From: a virus
Length of the DNA: 24,800 nt
IMG/VR virus record: IMGVR_UViG_3300030450_004147
Coordinates: 1-24,800 of that record
Direction: 5' to 3' (one strand)
In this document: positions 18,201 through 22,925 of the stretch, piece after piece
Layout: every line of letters begins with the position of its first letter
Numbering within the stretch: position 1 is the first letter of the stretch
Notes under the pieces: model-generated
What the model was told of the DNA's origin: nothing
The model's input: the letters and a program-made list of their open reading frames with translations, nothing else
The model's database searches: none
Translations under genes and position numbers: made by a program

Positions 18201-18292
18201 GTAAGCCTGTTGAAAATAATCCATCAACCTTTATAAATAAGTTGTGGGAGATTAAAAGAAAAGCAAGAAAAGATAATTGCAAAACACCATAA
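9206..18292 (+). CDS. Giant virion protein with predicted crAss-like-type two-barrel RNA polymerase
   Basis: A 3028-residue protein after a strong AAGGAG site. The N-terminal ~600 residues contain Gly-rich hydrophobic stretches (about 79-113, 141-170, 312-350, 382-415, 522-575), as in ejected virion proteins. Residues ~600-1550 are mainly helical. From ~1550 on I see motifs in the order expected for the single-chain polymerases of crAss-like phages: V-W-Y-D-K-T-A-F at 1768-1775, D-G-I-T-F-E-S-A-N-K ending at K1800 (first barrel), R-Q-P at 2167-2169, T-Q-D-A-D-H-D-Y-D-K with candidate metal-binding D2224, D2226 and D2228 plus K2229 (second barrel), then I-D-N-Y-K-N-P at 2349-2355. In the known family D-x-D-x-D binds the catalytic magnesium. 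The gene sits in a T7-like ejection cassette, so the enzyme is probably packaged. Alternatives are a Ca-binding D-x-D-x-D loop or a polyvalent protein without polymerase activity. Confidence 0.6.
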   Translation: MGKLGSLDFGSQVIDTTGSGKNNSFSNTSGFEDNYQDLVDSSKFFNKKYEYNTDLSPDNLFGGVDWGEVKDNEPGFGEAPFINTLQGVGNFTGNLIGGFVDSALMGLPTLLDNMAGTTALRELITFGAYDPWEKETTAGKWGRGLGEGIGIIVPFKLVGKGLTGLGKLATRGNKTLFNKMTASSMQGYTSKYLAKESGEELIGAINRIGGGSRSKLTSEAIQKSETFKKGYNTLMTEAWDIVNDKAYKKIFEGSKRYMQEATEEFANSIRKQIPRIGEKGSRDLAQSLLNEARHQSQNSLHRMTELAATKLTGGAGSTYLQQTFGAYLGDFTIGATMHLAETALHNIVVQGAAVKGNTSFEKMRRKIDPRSKALHTTEGDFGHMLAATLKSGAWMGLIGPTRFIKGGSTYGGAGLKQTVQTGLKTIMKGAVNTRFMSGKQAKFHLKMIDEASDGFLHSRDFARKLATTSIDDLSDEAAKALLNTTRKEFSREYTRFIMNEIKGDLNLFADIGSLWAGKGIQSSVPRMVAGALAMNAPGLAQQMAQDPKLWHQALGQDGHEIARNVMIGMVFSRSGRSYKTGSRSKMFETGELRDYYATNVDNLNKMRLGLELMGVKTDGLAMQQGSMMYESTRQKVRNQPFFREVHELVNEFYVDRVDPLSTPDRTAARDAFLKYLKDSGTETGSAEHNIAMEQYRIFEQVITAYDSTAPDVNLMFRTVEGKEIYDLVQSVNSISDVANARSVTSLIDASTRQAYNNANMPYKDIRKNFVLNAFEAMGIKVMPDAQGNLQIPKVDLETFSRNTSLVRTSELNSSIHELTKVIKQGKEDGWIREQGTRDPARTGENLQLFVDNFSKHKLAMLTHVYSAENVKNGAYPMGGKNASETILSNEGMREASVKIDNLMQARNVLALFTQGKMTKSETFHTLNENKRVRVMDLLNQMGFDKNPTLNLADVDVKDHQGAIDFYNKAVSLTKLLNQTGSSEKVPVTIKDVEALKEQVFEMVGDALTNDKVFRNIEAEAFDYFTERIKANQSGSENSVGNALQHLMNGNRKVDPSMNLNENTGQFVIRTPNGLLLADAELLIQKIRVLAPDKAGIIDGENLGTFYKDLQSVIEQSGNLVSFTKQTTEINRIIKSMGPDKIVELLSQAKKVSDVGLIKDLVNKTGPLENMAKLVEDVKGNLIDKKLIVPDSEDKVFTQIETLHNRTKNMTKLMQFALQNRDYTLLLHLTKQKHEFDTFFNQLNSMLEMNPEVNGTINTQWQQALVKQIQRADNFLSKDYGTLDQQNYSKYVTEQLDKHQATLSEKSEEMLVNITGSQFEGRYGVTVNSVKTILEPFRVDYNANKDPRILDNAFNALYETTRLTQNKLDPGKRRNNEEITIDVLQTVLTTMGTKEVNKVKWMGDKFVLSKDYLVNQDKHGVLAVMKNLDLIDQFYVLDKEMMVMNEQGKLVLDRAPKEGDLHVFSRNIASNSIFIDNPRARIDMQKGLLGEDFEANIKPDNYIYVPLDESIQVVIPRTVAKEAVLNAYKDGGVLSNKLQTLFQNDLNNKYLVDNLKKFRDETLLTNDAIESAILTARLIVDNPWVIKEQIHDLPTIKDVWKRLKLPEFSKGRLYTPEIIEYMDNFYSSRANDIDYFRSVSDAFNYFKNPDGTFRNMKFISLADGSSDSYFHSGARLEVLMSRYENLYGETLWSATEKADILGEHNGRAKSMVDAPTYLTKENFILHLSQIGIRREWLNIDQGRIVGFKTGAIKPKGVHVEIRDNGGITVWYDKTAFFYDAKMDMLMKSHGVDGITFESANKINKYSENASGTIRDRYINSDKATDSFGNTIFTDVEKVVNRNRNSLEIIELPMSTFNVTNVSRPHKAKAGANITVHIDVTPEVASWMDLGNKVRDFEGFLARANANEYTLTSIARELMGVKSEAGDLMLNKVPVESVLKEGGLLMDQWMGDIVTDKLFTYFFEGSKIATGEVGNSSISPMAPSLHMDYSLKDVGIRSWDVVDGHKVGRQIIIGNYETDPFHMAQQFSFNGRANTAFRGGNVKNPSEGGFFVRRMTLDINGEQKTADFSIIPIKAKKSGEQEWVISGAGYEIHSNKVVDLNVKNEQGVSREFKTDNNKVIYETTINEVNEVYTRLIDRQIRNKGLTNEDVVIWLARNFSDYHVGVMNNRQPRNQLNDIVINKITPESFTNRVKGKKVLNFKVGTSKSGGNKSEQNFTDVIDTQDADHDYDKSNSYLSAPGSFVRDVARKSGYNLKQDSYSFAEQFFAELNTRLDNSSSMAKQLSVYNNSAALRGRVVKLHNIASTIRAAFKNEPVLGKFTIDNRSYDIRLKSEAEYFNTVDNIGNWAKIFIDNYKNPVDIMNIQPIIEAILFGKEAIRPDGTKHYEGMFELVNMHNSTDRIKVIDGNYADVKRVLYQKLVKPVSNYLRFNRGMTESQAGGSAKSLRLKDIANGFETLQKDLDNPYIYDQTWKAQIGNDRVNLNLRSGMQRLSDHIIGGWGETVHAGASQNPFDIAMRTLTSVYLKSLRGKNRMKDVSEVEDLMNKAEAGVLLAREGKEHGKDYDFNRVSITDALWKYIKKDYDYIEMNKLAYRIQSLKKDKSFLENNRYKDNTEIKELNDRILELEAIKSDIELKLGGEYEYEALKAGGLKATFKVGNVPAKEYRATGDLVFWDSKGNIMLTLQKGEVNHIDIKKDWVAISNPKRFEFVTPKVQKILDAKLVAFGSLPMESNPQNKDITYLDRRDRDRTVVRIVADTEVAIRREKEHLRKGKINPEEFSTRKKALINQALNHETINTPILRKAVLWEFLKPKIDNSKVSYFEDADGRHINNVYMYENNASKSAWQLLIDIVNQESFTFNNNISKVEALNLSKEITQRQSLALLGLKNPHLDVKLDYDFGPFNKAKNRDLYIELNRKELEGEIATGRERVYDLKNGEEIRVSSREKERALTQLNDFMAGERLLTPADVFRLEQKFDLSDGWIFKTHGTDQQSIPARPKRVFGKPVENNPSTFINKLWEIKRKARKDNCKTP
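14459..14608 (+). other. Predicted first double-psi barrel signature (K-T-A-F ... F-E-S-A-x-K)
   Basis: Residues 1752-1801 of the giant protein run from K-P-K-G-V through K1772-T-A-F to F-E-S-A-N-K1800. crAss-like phage polymerases have, as I remember them, a comparable strand pair ending in S-A-x-K; the lysine corresponds to a conserved active-site lysine of the first barrel. The downstream E-L-P-M-S...N-I-T-V-H stretch could complete the barrel. This rests on resemblance, not on a computed alignment. Confidence 0.45.
15704..15898 (+). other. Predicted second double-psi barrel with D-x-D-x-D-K metal motif
   Basis: Residues 2167-2231 of the giant protein begin R-Q-P and end D2224-H-D2226-Y-D2228-K2229-S-N. 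The spacing from an R-x-P loop to a D-h-D-h-D-K loop matches what I recall for crAss-like RNA polymerases (D-F-D-I-D type), where the aspartates hold catalytic magnesium. An EF-hand-like calcium loop is the main alternative. Confidence 0.5.
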
Positions 18293-18304
18293 TTAAGGAG
18301 AGCT

Positions 18305-21139
18305 ATGCCAGAAATAGGTAACTGGGTATTTGGAAAATGTCAGCATAAAAAAAATGAAGAAAGACTTCCTGAGAAAGAATTTGAAGACTCTCAGGCAAGA
18401 AAAGAAAAAGCTGCTCATATGTTTGAATCTTCAAGAGTATTAGGAGCTCATGGTCTTAATAAGAACAATAAATTCTTTACAGAGGTTTGGGAAAAAGCTA
18501 CTAATAAAGATATTAGACTTCACGAAATGACTGAAGCTGATTTAAAGAAATTTAAATGGGAATTGCAAGACAGGGAAGCTTGGATAAATGAAGGCTTTGA
18601 AGGTGGTGGCTCTGCATTTAAAGTATTAGAAGCTAATCTTAAGAGAATACCAGGAGGTAGTGATCTTTATAAAGCTGTTGCTAGAATATCTGCATACCAC
18701 AGAGAACATACTACTGTTAACAATAATAGAATAAGTATTATTAATGAACACGTTACTAAAATAGCTAATACTTTAGGAGTTGATCTTAGAACATTAGAAA
18801 AGCTAGAAAGAAAAGTTGCTGGAGCGAGAGATAAAATAGAAGAAAACAACGCTTTAAACGAGATAAAAGATTTCTTGGGTGCTTTCAACTCGGAATCTAA
18901 AAGAACCGATGCAGGAGACCTATATTTAAGCGTTAGAGATGTATTAGAAAACACTCCTCTTAAAGAACTTAGAAGGTCTAATGGTGAAAAGTGGGATCAG
19001 GCATCTATGGAATCTTTTGAGATCATAAGAAATAGCTGGTATGATATGAGAAAAGATTTGGTTCGTGTTTTGAAAAATGCATTAAGAACAGAGAAAAGAA
19101 TTGTATCTCAAACTGATCGTATGGAAAGAGGCAGAAGAAGACTTACTGAATATTTAGATAGAATAGATCAGTATATAAGTGTGCTAGAGTTTCAGGAGAC
19201 GTCTAATCCTAAAGGCAGAAAGTATGATATAGATGGTAAGGAAGCTCATGAGTTTGGTTTAAGTGGTAATAAACATTGGGATCTTAATACAAATTTAGGT
19301 TATATGCCTCATTATGTGCTTACTATGGTAAAAGATTTACAAAAATTTAATGACTTCGCTATGAATACAACAGAATCAAGAACTGCTTTTGAAGTTTTTT
19401 CTGATCAGGTTAGATTATGGGAGGGTAGTAATGGTGTTCTTAATAGAGTTAAAGGAAGGCAGTCTATTAATCAAGAGTATTACTCAAGAAATCCCTTTTT
19501 ATTTTTAAATAAATACTTACATGAAGTTGCAGCATATAATAGATCTAATAGTTTAAAGGAAGCAACTCAAGGTGTTATGAATATGTTTATAGATGCTAAA
19601 AGGCAAGCTAAAACATTGGGCGACAAGGACGCTGTTAATAAATTCGTTGATCAAGCAAGCGAAGTAATAGAGCACATAGTAGATAGTACAATGGGTACAG
19701 GTGTTAATGAATATAGTTTTACAGATAAAGCTGCTAGGTTTATGACTGGATTAGCATTTGTAAGAACTATGGGATTCAATGGCAGATCTGCTATAAGAAA
19801 CTCAGGTCAAAGATTATTAGAGCATATTAAATTAGGTTTATTTGCAAGAAGTAGAGCTGAAGATTACTTAACTGATACAAATTTAAAAACTATTATGACA
19901 CACGAAGCAACTAAGCATGGAATAATGTGGTCAAGAGATAGTAAGTTTTTAAAAAAATTACAAAGTGCATATGAAAAAGGAGGAGAAGCTGGAACTAAAG
20001 GTACAATAGAAGAAAGACCTCTTTTACCTGGCTTACGAGAAGTTGTTGATCCTAAGACAGGAAAGAAAACAATAGAAATGTATGATGAAAGTATGTCAGA
20101 TAAGTTACTTAATACCTTAGAAGGTATCGCACAAAAAGGATCTGTTTTACATACAATGGTAGAAAATATGAATAGAAATGGTACATTTAGAGTAGCTTTC
20201 GCAACTGCACATCAGAATCTAAGCAAACAACCTAAGTGGTATATAGAAAGTATGATGGAAAGAGATAATACTACAAGACAACAAAGAAATCAATTCATCG
20301 CCAATGAATCAGGGAAATTAGCATATGGAGTAGTTAGTGAAATACATTTTGAGTATGGTAAGGTTTTTAAACCTAAAGTTTTTCAAGAAGGTGGAGGTGC
20401 TGTATTAGGACAATTCCAACACTATAGATTCTCACTTGCTAATCTTCAATATGAAACTTTTAAAAGAGGATTCAGGGATATTTGGTCAGGAGATGCTGGA
20501 TGGAGTAATGATGGAGCTCGCACAATGTATCAAACATTCTTAGCTTATAGTACTGTTGGTGCTTTAACTAATATAATGGGAGTGGGTTTTGGTAATTTGT
20601 TATCTAATGATAATTATGAATTTGTTAAAAATCAAGTATTGTTTTTCTCAGCTGAAAGAGATAATGAAGGTAACTTAACTGAAGAAGGTTTAAAACAGGC
20701 AGAAAAAGCTACTTATGGAGCTGGATCGTGGTCTCATTTAGGACCTTCAGTTGGTACTATTGTAGAGCTTGGAGAGTTAATGCATTGGTGGGATGTTGAT
20801 ATGAACAGCTATATGCCTTTATTAAACTCTGGATCAGATAGAGTTGATGATTTAGAAGATGAAGATAGAAATTATAAACTAATGAGATTAGCTAACATTC
20901 AAGGTGCTAGATTTTGGCATCATACTAGACCAGCATTATTTAATCTACATTTAGGCAAGGCTTTTTATATAGAGACAGGATTGTATACTGATTATGAAAC
21001 TCAACAAAACTCTAAACAATTCTGGCAATGGGCACGTGATATCACAGGTATACCTACTACAGGTAGAAAAAATGCACCATTAACCAGAAAAGTTAGACAA
21101 AAAAGTCCAATGAAAGGTGTTAAGCCTTGGAATCCGTAA
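18305..21139 (+). CDS. Large virion protein resembling the C-terminal part of phage polyvalent/ejection proteins
   Basis: A 944-residue protein starting 12 bases after the giant gene, behind AAGGAG. The first ~300 residues are highly charged helices, probably coiled coil. About residues 480-505 carry M-G-F-N-G-R-S-A-I-R-N-S-G-Q, and about 680-730 carry an E-x-x-x-Y-G-K segment leading to G-Q-F-Q-H-Y-R-F (702-709), then F-K-R-G. Similar helix-glycine-glutamine patterns occur near the end of very large phage internal or polyvalent proteins. A hydrophobic Gly-rich stretch about 741-763 could insert into a membrane. The C terminus is basic and proline-containing. The order suggests it acts with the 3028-residue protein, perhaps as a separately encoded end of the same machine. 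No catalytic motif was recognised; a muralytic role is not supported. Confidence 0.5.
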   Translation: MPEIGNWVFGKCQHKKNEERLPEKEFEDSQARKEKAAHMFESSRVLGAHGLNKNNKFFTEVWEKATNKDIRLHEMTEADLKKFKWELQDREAWINEGFEGGGSAFKVLEANLKRIPGGSDLYKAVARISAYHREHTTVNNNRISIINEHVTKIANTLGVDLRTLEKLERKVAGARDKIEENNALNEIKDFLGAFNSESKRTDAGDLYLSVRDVLENTPLKELRRSNGEKWDQASMESFEIIRNSWYDMRKDLVRVLKNALRTEKRIVSQTDRMERGRRRLTEYLDRIDQYISVLEFQETSNPKGRKYDIDGKEAHEFGLSGNKHWDLNTNLGYMPHYVLTMVKDLQKFNDFAMNTTESRTAFEVFSDQVRLWEGSNGVLNRVKGRQSINQEYYSRNPFLFLNKYLHEVAAYNRSNSLKEATQGVMNMFIDAKRQAKTLGDKDAVNKFVDQASEVIEHIVDSTMGTGVNEYSFTDKAARFMTGLAFVRTMGFNGRSAIRNSGQRLLEHIKLGLFARSRAEDYLTDTNLKTIMTHEATKHGIMWSRDSKFLKKLQSAYEKGGEAGTKGTIEERPLLPGLREVVDPKTGKKTIEMYDESMSDKLLNTLEGIAQKGSVLHTMVENMNRNGTFRVAFATAHQNLSKQPKWYIESMMERDNTTRQQRNQFIANESGKLAYGVVSEIHFEYGKVFKPKVFQEGGGAVLGQFQHYRFSLANLQYETFKRGFRDIWSGDAGWSNDGARTMYQTFLAYSTVGALTNIMGVGFGNLLSNDNYEFVKNQVLFFSAERDNEGNLTEEGLKQAEKATYGAGSWSHLGPSVGTIVELGELMHWWDVDMNSYMPLLNSGSDRVDDLEDEDRNYKLMRLANIQGARFWHHTRPALFNLHLGKAFYIETGLYTDYETQQNSKQFWQWARDITGIPTTGRKNAPLTRKVRQKSPMKGVKPWNP

Positions 21140-21156
21140 ATTAGTTTTTTAATTTA
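21137..21156. terminator. Weak AT-only hairpin at the convergent gene junction
   Basis: A 7-bp perfect inverted repeat, TAAATTA and TAATTTA around a GTTTTT loop, covers the plus-strand stop (21137-21139) and the minus-strand stop (21141-21143). The stem has no G-C pair, so termination by it alone is doubtful. It is reported because it is the only structure where the two opposing transcription blocks meet. Confidence 0.25.
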
Positions 21157-21353
21157 GGGGTGTTGTTTACGTAAGGTTGTAATACACTAGTTAAAGCGCT
21201 TATAGAATGAGTTAAAACTTCTAATGTATTCTTATCATTACCGTTTCTTTTTATTTGATTTATAGTTTGATATAGTATACTTACTGTATCACTAGCTAAA
21301 TTTCCCATTCTATTATCTTTATAATTATATCTATTAAAATTATTGACTGCCAT
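21141..21353 (-). CDS. Small unknown phage protein (70 residues), last gene of the minus-strand block
   Basis: A 70-residue protein with a polar, basic N terminus (Asn, Arg, Tyr) followed by a helical part with Ile/Leu/Ser and a K-x-x-G-N-D-K turn, possibly a two-helix hairpin. It starts immediately after the stop of the nuclease gene (TAA then ATG), with AAGGAG inside the nuclease's last codons, so the two are probably co-translated. It ends one base from the stop of the plus-strand 944-residue gene. There are no cysteines and no membrane segment. No family is recognised. Confidence 0.6.
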   Translation of the reverse strand: MAVNNFNRYNYKDNRMGNLASDTVSILYQTINQIKRNGNDKNTLEVLTHSISALTSVLQPYVNNTPKLKN

Positions 21354-21692
21354 TTATTTCTCCTTAATTAATTTTATTAAAATGTCTAAAGGTATAGTTG
21401 CATATATACCTTTTCTGTTTCTTGTAAACACTAATACAGGGCATCTGTTATCAGCATTTGTTTCTGCTTGCTCTAAAGAATCCCACACATTTAAACGTTC
21501 TACATTTTTACATTCAAAGGAATAAGGTATTTCTTTTCTGGCAGCAGGGGATAATACAATATCTTCTCCAGGCATACCCATAGTTTGTGACTTTATATCG
21601 TCTTCTTCTAGTTTTGGAAATGCTTCTCTTAAAAGATCTCTTAATTTGTTCTGAAGTCTACGTCCTTTAGCTTTACTCGATCTCGGATTCAT
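21354..21692 (-). CDS. PD-(D/E)XK nuclease, Holliday-junction-resolvase-like
   Basis: A 112-residue protein. A basic first helix (S-K-A-K-G-R-R-L-Q) is followed by M-P-G-E-D-I-V with D44 and, after one strand, F-E-C-K-N with E60 and K62; this D...E-x-K spacing is the metal-binding core of PD-(D/E)XK nucleases. A trailing E-Q-A-E helix and a P-V-L-V-F-T-R-N strand fit the small phage resolvase/VRR-NUC-type fold. The probable role is cleaving branched DNA during replication or before packaging. ATG 21692 is chosen; a TTG one codon upstream is possible. The start overlaps the end of the upstream small gene by 20 bases, and the stop abuts the next start. The exact substrate cannot be read from sequence. 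Confidence 0.7.
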   Translation of the reverse strand: MNPRSSKAKGRRLQNKLRDLLREAFPKLEEDDIKSQTMGMPGEDIVLSPAARKEIPYSFECKNVERLNVWDSLEQAETNADNRCPVLVFTRNRKGIYATIPLDILIKLIKEK

Positions 21693-21855
21693 CAATCACC
21701 ATCTCTTTCATCCACGAATCAAGTTCGCTAGCAACTTTCAAAACATTATCATGTGTTAGGTCATGAGGAGCTGATTGTATGTCTCCTCCAGGCTTAGAGT
21801 GCCTAGTCCATACAATCAAAGTGGCAATACGTCTTAGTATTTCTTTCGTAAACAT
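21673..21855 (-). CDS. Small unknown phage protein (60 residues)
   Basis: A 60-residue protein with a hydrophobic/basic N-terminal helix (I-L-R-R-I-A-T-L-I-V-W), a central polar loop with His and Asp (H-D-L-T-H-D-N), and an acidic C terminus. The ATG at 21855 is preceded by GGGAGAG at three bases' distance; an in-frame TTG four codons upstream lacks such a site. Its end overlaps the nuclease start by 20 bases in another frame, a usual arrangement in compact phage operons. No family is recognised. Confidence 0.55.
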   Translation of the reverse strand: MFTKEILRRIATLIVWTRHSKPGGDIQSAPHDLTHDNVLKVASELDSWMKEMVIDESEIE

Positions 21856-21858
21856 AAT

Positions 21859-21865
21859 CTCTCCC
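21859..21865 (-). promoter_or_regulatory. Ribosome binding site GGGAGAG deciding the start at 21855
   Basis: GGGAGAG on the minus strand lies three bases before ATG 21855, the same pattern as other genes in this block. It overlaps the codons just after the upstream TTG, which makes TTG an unlikely start. Confidence 0.6.
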
Positions 21866-21888
21866 AATATGTTGACAAAATATAATAC

Positions 21889-22221
21889 TTATTTTTCTAA
21901 AGAGTCAAGCTTTTTTAATTCTATGTCACTTCGAGCTTGAGATTTAGCTAACGCTTCGCGTCTAGCTTCATCATCATTCCCTTTGGTCTTAGAATAAGCC
22001 CACTCTTCTTCAGATTGATGAGGAGTAATCTGTAAAGATTTATACTCACATTCATGATCTTTTTGTTTTGATTTACATACAGGACATACAGAATAGGAAG
22101 GCTCTAACATATCTTCTAAGCCCATATCTATACATTTCTGTTCATAATTAAGTATTGTTTCTTCTAAAAAGAATATATACTTACCTATTTCTCTAAACGT
22201 TTCAGTGTATTGTTTGTACAT
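21889..22221 (-). CDS. Unknown small protein with C-x-x-C pair (110 residues)
   Basis: A 110-residue protein. The N-terminal ~40 residues are helical with Glu/Tyr/Phe. Then C-P-V-C-K followed ten residues after the second cysteine by another Cys (D-H-E-C) suggests a possible partial zinc knuckle; a fourth ligand could be a histidine (H at the D-H-E or P-H-Q position). The C-terminal half is charged and Ala-rich, probably a helix. The start follows AGGAGAG three bases before ATG. It sits eight bases downstream of the preceding small gene in the minus-strand operon. No family is recognised; a small nucleic-acid- or protein-binding accessory role is only a guess. Confidence 0.6.
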   Translation of the reverse strand: MYKQYTETFREIGKYIFFLEETILNYEQKCIDMGLEDMLEPSYSVCPVCKSKQKDHECEYKSLQITPHQSEEEWAYSKTKGNDDEARREALAKSQARSDIELKKLDSLEK

Positions 22222-22229
22222 TTTCTCTC

Positions 22230-22484
22230 CTAAAATGGATCAGCATCTTCTTCAATGCAGATCTCTAGTTCTAAGTTTCTAGTTCCATAATCACTTAAGT
22301 TTGGCCAAGCTTTGATGTAATAATCCTTACCATCTATCTTGTGCCAGCCTTGCCATAAAGGTTGTATAGTTCCTCTTACAGGATCGTAATACTGTCCTTT
22401 ATGTGATGATCTGTTTTTTCGGACTACGATAGTTTCTATAGTCTTCAACTCTTTTTTTAATACTTTCTTGGTCTTTAACTTCAT
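22230..22484 (-). CDS. Unknown small conserved-looking phage protein (84 residues)
   Basis: An 84-residue protein with a Lys-rich N-terminal ~25 residues and a C-terminal globular part rich in Trp, Tyr and Asp (W-H-K-I-D-G-K-D-Y-Y-I-K-A-W-P, then Y-G-T-R-N-L-E), ending E-E-D-A-D-P-F. The W...D-Y...K-A-W-P pattern looks like a short beta-rich domain that recurs in phages, but I cannot name it. ATG 22484 is preferred because GGAGAG lies four bases upstream; an ATG at 22496 overlaps that site and has no good site of its own. Its first 86 bases overlap the apparent 46-codon gene in another frame. Confidence 0.6.
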   Translation of the reverse strand: MKLKTKKVLKKELKTIETIVVRKNRSSHKGQYYDPVRGTIQPLWQGWHKIDGKDYYIKAWPNLSDYGTRNLELEICIEEDADPF

Positions 22485-22539
22485 TAAACTCTCCATATTC
22501 TCTAATTAAATACCTTAATAATTTTTCATAAGCTTCCAT
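22399..22539 (-). CDS. Possible 46-residue gene overlapping the next gene's start
   Basis: A short reading frame starting at ATG 22539 behind CGGAGA (22543-22548, three bases away), the spacing used by neighbouring genes. It encodes M-E-A-Y-E-K-L-L-R-Y-L-I-R-E-Y-G-E-F, then a charged helix and a basic end. The first ~30 residues look like an amphipathic helix of ordinary composition. Against it: 86 of its 141 bases overlap the 84-residue gene in another frame, which is long for a phage operon. If real, it is the first gene after the 22540-22646 gap and may couple translation to the next gene. Confidence 0.4.
   Translation of the reverse strand: MEAYEKLLRYLIREYGEFNEVKDQESIKKRVEDYRNYRSPKKQIIT
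22489..22494 (-). promoter_or_regulatory. Ribosome binding site GGAGAG deciding the start at 22484
   Basis: GGAGAG lies four bases before ATG 22484 and within the coding part of the 46-codon frame. It favours 22484 over the in-frame ATG at 22496. Confidence 0.55.
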
Positions 22540-22646
22540 AATTCTCCGAGTTAATTAGGGGAGGCTCCGACGAGATATCACATTTCAATATCATAACTAT
22601 TTTATTTGTTACGCATTGCTTGCTTTTCTACACCTCCCCTATATTG
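22540..22646 (-). promoter_or_regulatory. Non-coding gap with 9-bp inverted repeat, possible structured leader
   Basis: This is the widest gene-free stretch in the minus-strand block (107 bases). A perfect 9-bp inverted repeat, TAGGGGAGG at 22556-22564 and CCTCCCCTA at 22633-22641, encloses 68 bases. Within it, GATAT and ATATC (22574-22578 and 22588-22592) form a smaller inverted repeat. Read on the minus strand, the upstream arm is an unusually strong ribosome-binding-like AGGGGAGGTG, but only a four-codon frame (M-R-N-K) follows 16 bases later. The downstream arm, CCTCCCC, could pair with that site. A -10-like TATGAT lies inside without a clear -35. Possible roles are a processing site, an attenuator, a promoter region or the remnant of a lost gene. 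Confidence 0.35.
22556..22641. repeat. 9-bp perfect inverted repeat, arms 68 bases apart
   Basis: Arms TAGGGGAGG (22556-22564) and CCTCCCCTA (22633-22641) are exact reverse complements and G/C-rich against an AT-rich background. The match does not extend on either side. Confidence 0.7.
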
Positions 22647-22925
22647 TTATACTTTTAATCTCCAACAATGGCATTTCTTTCCATAACTACCAGATTTTAG
22701 TGTGCTAGTTTTTTCTAACTTACCTTCTGAAGTTAGATCAGTAATAGCTCTTCTTATGCTGGTTATTGGAGCACGCATTCTTAAAACTGCTTTGATTTCG
22801 AAAGGAGTAAGTTCTTCTCTAGGGTTATCTCTAAAATACTTATAGATGATACCTCCTTGTGTTTCTGCTCTATTTCTAGATTCAGTTAACACTTCTCCTG
22901 TTTCTTCGTTTGTGTTGTAATACAT
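22647..22925 (-). CDS. Winged-helix DNA-binding protein candidate (92 residues)
   Basis: A 92-residue protein. Residues about 22-88 fit a winged helix: a first helix (G-G-I-I-Y-K-Y-F), T-P-F-E-I before the second, a recognition-helix-like T-S-I-R-R-A-I-T-D-L, G-K-L-E-K-T as the wing entry, and a final strand with K-C-H-C-W-R-L. Small phage proteins of this shape are often called replication initiation or transcription regulators; which applies here cannot be told. The start at 22925 is preceded by GAGGAG five bases away; another ATG four bases upstream is out of frame and too close to that site. It overlaps the upstream gene's end by 40 bases in a different frame and is followed by the 107-base gap. 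Confidence 0.6.
   Translation of the reverse strand: MYYNTNEETGEVLTESRNRAETQGGIIYKYFRDNPREELTPFEIKAVLRMRAPITSIRRAITDLTSEGKLEKTSTLKSGSYGKKCHCWRLKV

Noticed and set aside
9206-18292. N4-type (T7-family) giant virion RNA polymerase
   Set aside because: I did not see the fingers R-x3-K...Y-G motif or the H-D motif in suitable order; the visible motifs fit the two-barrel type better.
9206-21139. Lytic transglycosylase or lysozyme domain as in T7 gp16
   Set aside because: No convincing catalytic Glu-Ser/Gly-x-Gly motif was seen in either large protein.
21872-21886. TTGACA followed by TATAAT, promoter-like on the plus strand
   Set aside because: The boxes are only three bases apart, not about 17, and no plus-strand gene follows.
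22605-22619. Four-codon frame M-R-N-K after AGGGGAGGTG as a leader peptide
   Set aside because: The ribosome-like site is 16 bases from the ATG, too far for normal initiation, and four codons give no support.
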